From assembly GCA_000729835.1 (NCBI GenBank), contig JFHB01000323.1, positions 1 through 24,975 of the forward strand: a stretch of 24,975 nt of DNA, read 5' to 3'. A program made the position numbers and the translations under genes. The stretch's first letter is position 1. Each line of letters starts with the position of its first letter. Below are positions 22,501 through 24,975 of this stretch, piece after piece. The DNA is from Atkinsonella hypoxylon. Taxonomy: Eukaryota > Ascomycota > Sordariomycetes > Hypocreales > Clavicipitaceae. Under the pieces are notes generated by a model that worked only from the letters and a program-made list of their open reading frames with translations, did not search any database and was not told where the DNA came from.

Positions 22501-23640
22501 ATACTGTTAAGTAGCTTTATATTAACTATAACTTATTCTTTTCTTTTTATTAAAGTTTTAATTTACACTATAAAGGCTAAGTAAGCTATAGCTACTAAGT
22601 TATCTAAATATAATATTTTTCTACTTAAATATAGTTTATTATAAACCTTATTTAATTTAGCTTTATTTTTAGCTTCTAGTAGATAGATTTAAATAGATTT
22701 TAGCTACTTTTACTATCTATTTACTAGATTTACTCTTATATACTAGTTTTTAGGTATAGAAATAATACCTTTATTACAATAAATATTGTATTTATTTATT
22801 AAGTTAATAAGCTTAGTTATAACATTTAGGTTTAAGTTTTCTACCTTAACTTTATATTTATTATAGATATATAGTATATCCTTAGAACAAGAGATTCTAT
22901 ATATAGAGATACTATTATTAACTTTTTTAGGGTTAAATTTACTACTATTACCTTCTTTTTACAACTTATAATCTTCTATAGGTAATAAACTATTATTAGA
23001 TATAATATTCTTAGAAAAATATATATATAAATTAAATAGGTTTATAATTATATAGTTAGCCTTAAGCTCTTTATTATACTAAAGATAAGTAACCTTTTAA
23101 TTTTTTTAGATTATAATAAATTTATCTAAATAGTTATAGGCTACTATTTATTTCTAGTTAGTTATATTAAGCAATATATCTAGAATAAGGTTAGATTTTA
23201 AGTATATATAGTAAGTAGTAGCTTTCTTATTAGCTAGTACTTTCTTCTATTTAACTAAAATATACTTCTATAATTTTAGCAGAATTATTATAGCTTATAC
23301 TGCTATTATATTCTAATATAGAATCTTTAAAATTAGCTAGAAAATACCTATTTCTATAACTATATTATAAATAGACCTAATAGTAGCTTTAAAGTAGATA
23401 AAATTAATTTTAACACTATAATTATAGAGAAAGGTTAAACCTAAAAGAAGCTTTAGTTTTAAGTTACTTATTACGTTAGCTATAACTATAAAATAGCTAG
23501 TTATAGGTATACTATATATAGATCTAAGGATATAGAAGTTAAATATAGCTGTCTTAGAGATATAGAAGAATAATTATACTTTAGTAACTAGTTTTAGCTC
23601 TATTTTTGCCTATTTTATATTTTAACTAAACTAAGTTAAC
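19542..23640 (-). pseudogene. pol: Gypsy protease, RT, RNase H and integrase, right copy, RIP-inactivated
   Basis: The frame (lowest codon base divisible by 3) holds, from right to left, a retropepsin-like C-terminal half with LKLLLGLTFLYNY near 23420-23455 (the usual ILGxxFL block), a linker, then RT. RT shows a segment like NVALMGFxNSPAYVQ near 22300 (here NIALIGFKNILAFTQQ) and YINN at 22224-22235 for YIDD. RNase H and integrase follow as in the left copy, with integrase Asp again Asn near 20752. This copy shows the front of pol that the left copy lacks. The protease catalytic Asp-Thr/Ser-Gly cannot be identified with confidence. Many in-frame TAA/TAG codons interrupt it. Confidence 0.82.
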
Positions 23641-24975
23641 TATACTTTATTAACTAGTACTAAAGAGGTTTTAGTATTTAGGTAGATTTAATATAATAGT
23701 TCTTTATTATAGAATTAAATAGAAATCTTTAGAAAGGAATTTAACTTTAAAATACTAAATTTAATAAGCTATAGCTTTATAACTACTTTAACTACTTACT
23801 CTATTTAGATTCTTTATAAATCCTTTTAGTTTACCTTTATTTAAACCTTTTTCTTTTACTTTTCTTTACTTTTAGTAAAATAGATTTTAATAAAGTTAAA
23901 TTCTAGGCTAATTAGTAGTTTCTTAGTATTAACTATTTCTTTTTTTTCTATTAGCTAATATCTATAGCTTTTAAGGTACTTCTTATAGTTTTTTTAGTTA
24001 GATTTATCTTTAAACGTTATTATATAGGTATATTCTTTATTATTTTATAGTAAGCTTTATTATTAAAAATATTAAAGCTACTAAAAATACTATAGCTTTA
24101 GCTAATAATTCTAGCTAGCCTTTAAATTCTAGTTTTATTAAGGCTAAAGCTACTACTCTTTTAGCAGCTAATTCCTTTAGTTTTATAGTAAGTACTAAGA
24201 ATAATTATTCTAGTAATTTTTATAGAATAGAGGTTAAAACTAAAATTAACTATTACTTTTATTCTAGTTTATTTAGTTACTTTAAGCTACTTTATTGTTT
24301 TTAGAGTTCTTACTATTAAATTTACTTTAAGTATAATAAGTATTAATACTTTTCTTATAGTTTTCTAATTTTTATTATTTTTTTAAATCCTTAAGGTATT
24401 TTTATAGATCCTTAACCTTATTATTTACTATAGTAATATATATAAATCTTAAGTCTTTTACTATTAAAATTAAGTATAGCTATTATAATTTTAAGTATAG
24501 CTTATAATAGAGTCTTAAAAGAAGCTAAAGATTAGTAGTTTTACTATTTATATAGATATATTAAAATACTCTAGAGGTAAATTCCCTAAATAATTTTTCT
24601 TTAATTATATTTTACTCTATAAACTTAGCTAAATTTAGCTATATTATTATATTCTAGATCTATATACTAAATTCTTTATAAATAGTAGTATAAATAGAGT
24701 TTAAACTGCTAAAAATAGCTGTTTTTTTATAGTAATCTAGATACTACTTATACTATATTAATATATTCCCTTTAAAGAAGGTTTAAAGCTTAATATAAAT
24801 AGCTTCTTAAGCGTTAATTATACTATAGCTATAGTAGTCTTTAATAGCTTAAATCTATAGCTCTATATTGTAGAAAATAGTATACTTTTCTTTATATAAA
24901 ATTAGCTTATAGATATTTTTATTATTAAAGAGTTTAAAGTAATTAATATTAGTAATTTTCTATATAGAATCTATT
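23641..24975 (-). pseudogene. gag: Probable Gypsy gag region, right copy, truncated by window edge
   Basis: By position upstream of protease this should hold Gag and a nucleocapsid. Mutation is so heavy that I cannot decide which phase was coding: more than one minus-strand phase gives long protein-like stretches between 24100 and 24900, for example one with KVYYFLQYRAIDL near 24890. A Cys/His knuckle is not visible, though a YYKTKGISC stretch near 24164-24190 might be its remains. The protease phase and the best gag phase may differ, which would fit a frameshift between gag and pol, but this is only a possibility. Confidence 0.45.

Larger units (their letters stand above)
16600..24975 (-). 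mobile_element. Gypsy (Ty3) LTR retrotransposon, element C, right copy, inverted
   Basis: This is the second copy of element C, reading right to left. It begins at 16600 with TGTTACGG, the complement of the 3' LTR outer end, and runs through the extra frame, integrase, RNase H, RT, protease and part of gag to the window edge. Positions in the two copies sum to 22386-22387 along the shared length, so there is almost no indel. At least 8.4 kb is present and the 5' LTR is still missing, so the full element is probably over 9 kb. It joins element B at 16599; the other end and its target duplication are outside. Confidence 0.9.

Noticed and set aside
1..24975. Host genes, tRNA or rRNA genes, CRISPR arrays, bacterial operons
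   Set aside because: None seen on either strand; the window is accounted for almost entirely by three retrotransposon families.

Overview
This window looks like an AT-rich, repeat-induced point mutation (RIP) block from a filamentous ascomycete (Pezizomycotina). I find no host gene, RNA gene or CRISPR array. CpA/TpG dinucleotides are strongly depleted and replaced by TpA. In-frame stops are almost all TAA/TAG where CAA, CAG or TGG is expected. The differences I checked between repeat copies are essentially all transitions. The species cannot be told from the sequence.

Layout. (1) 1-5786, plus strand: the 3' part of a Gypsy (Ty3) element, here element C, with reverse transcriptase, RNase H, integrase, a further reading frame of unknown function (about 3140-4969) and a 3' LTR ending ...GTAACA at 5786. 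(2) 5787-7208 and 15036-16599, minus strand: the two halves of an older Ty1/copia-type polyprotein, element B. Its frame runs unbroken across the interruption: extended N-terminus and Gag, zinc finger, protease, start of integrase. (3) 7209-15030, minus strand: a structurally complete 7,822-bp Ty1/copia element, element A, inserted in the gag of B. It has two 694-bp LTRs, a perfect 5-bp target duplication (TAAAG), a primer-binding site for the anticodon half of initiator tRNA-Met, a polypurine tract and one gag-pol frame of about 1,746 codons. (4) 16600-24975, minus strand: a second copy of C, inverted relative to the first. It shows the 3' LTR, the extra frame, pol, protease and part of gag, and runs off the window.

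The two C copies form a long inverted repeat (1-5786 against 16600-22386) that brackets B. Order of insertion: B first, A later into B; both C copies also interrupt or abut B. Mutation load agrees in part: C interiors and B are close to saturated, A is milder, and the outer LTR ends of C are almost untouched. All elements are dead by point mutation rather than by indels: catalytic Asp/Glu residues, zinc ligands, Trp codons and at least one start codon have been changed in the RIP direction. The most novel item is the unidentified frame downstream of pol in element C, present in both copies in the same frame.
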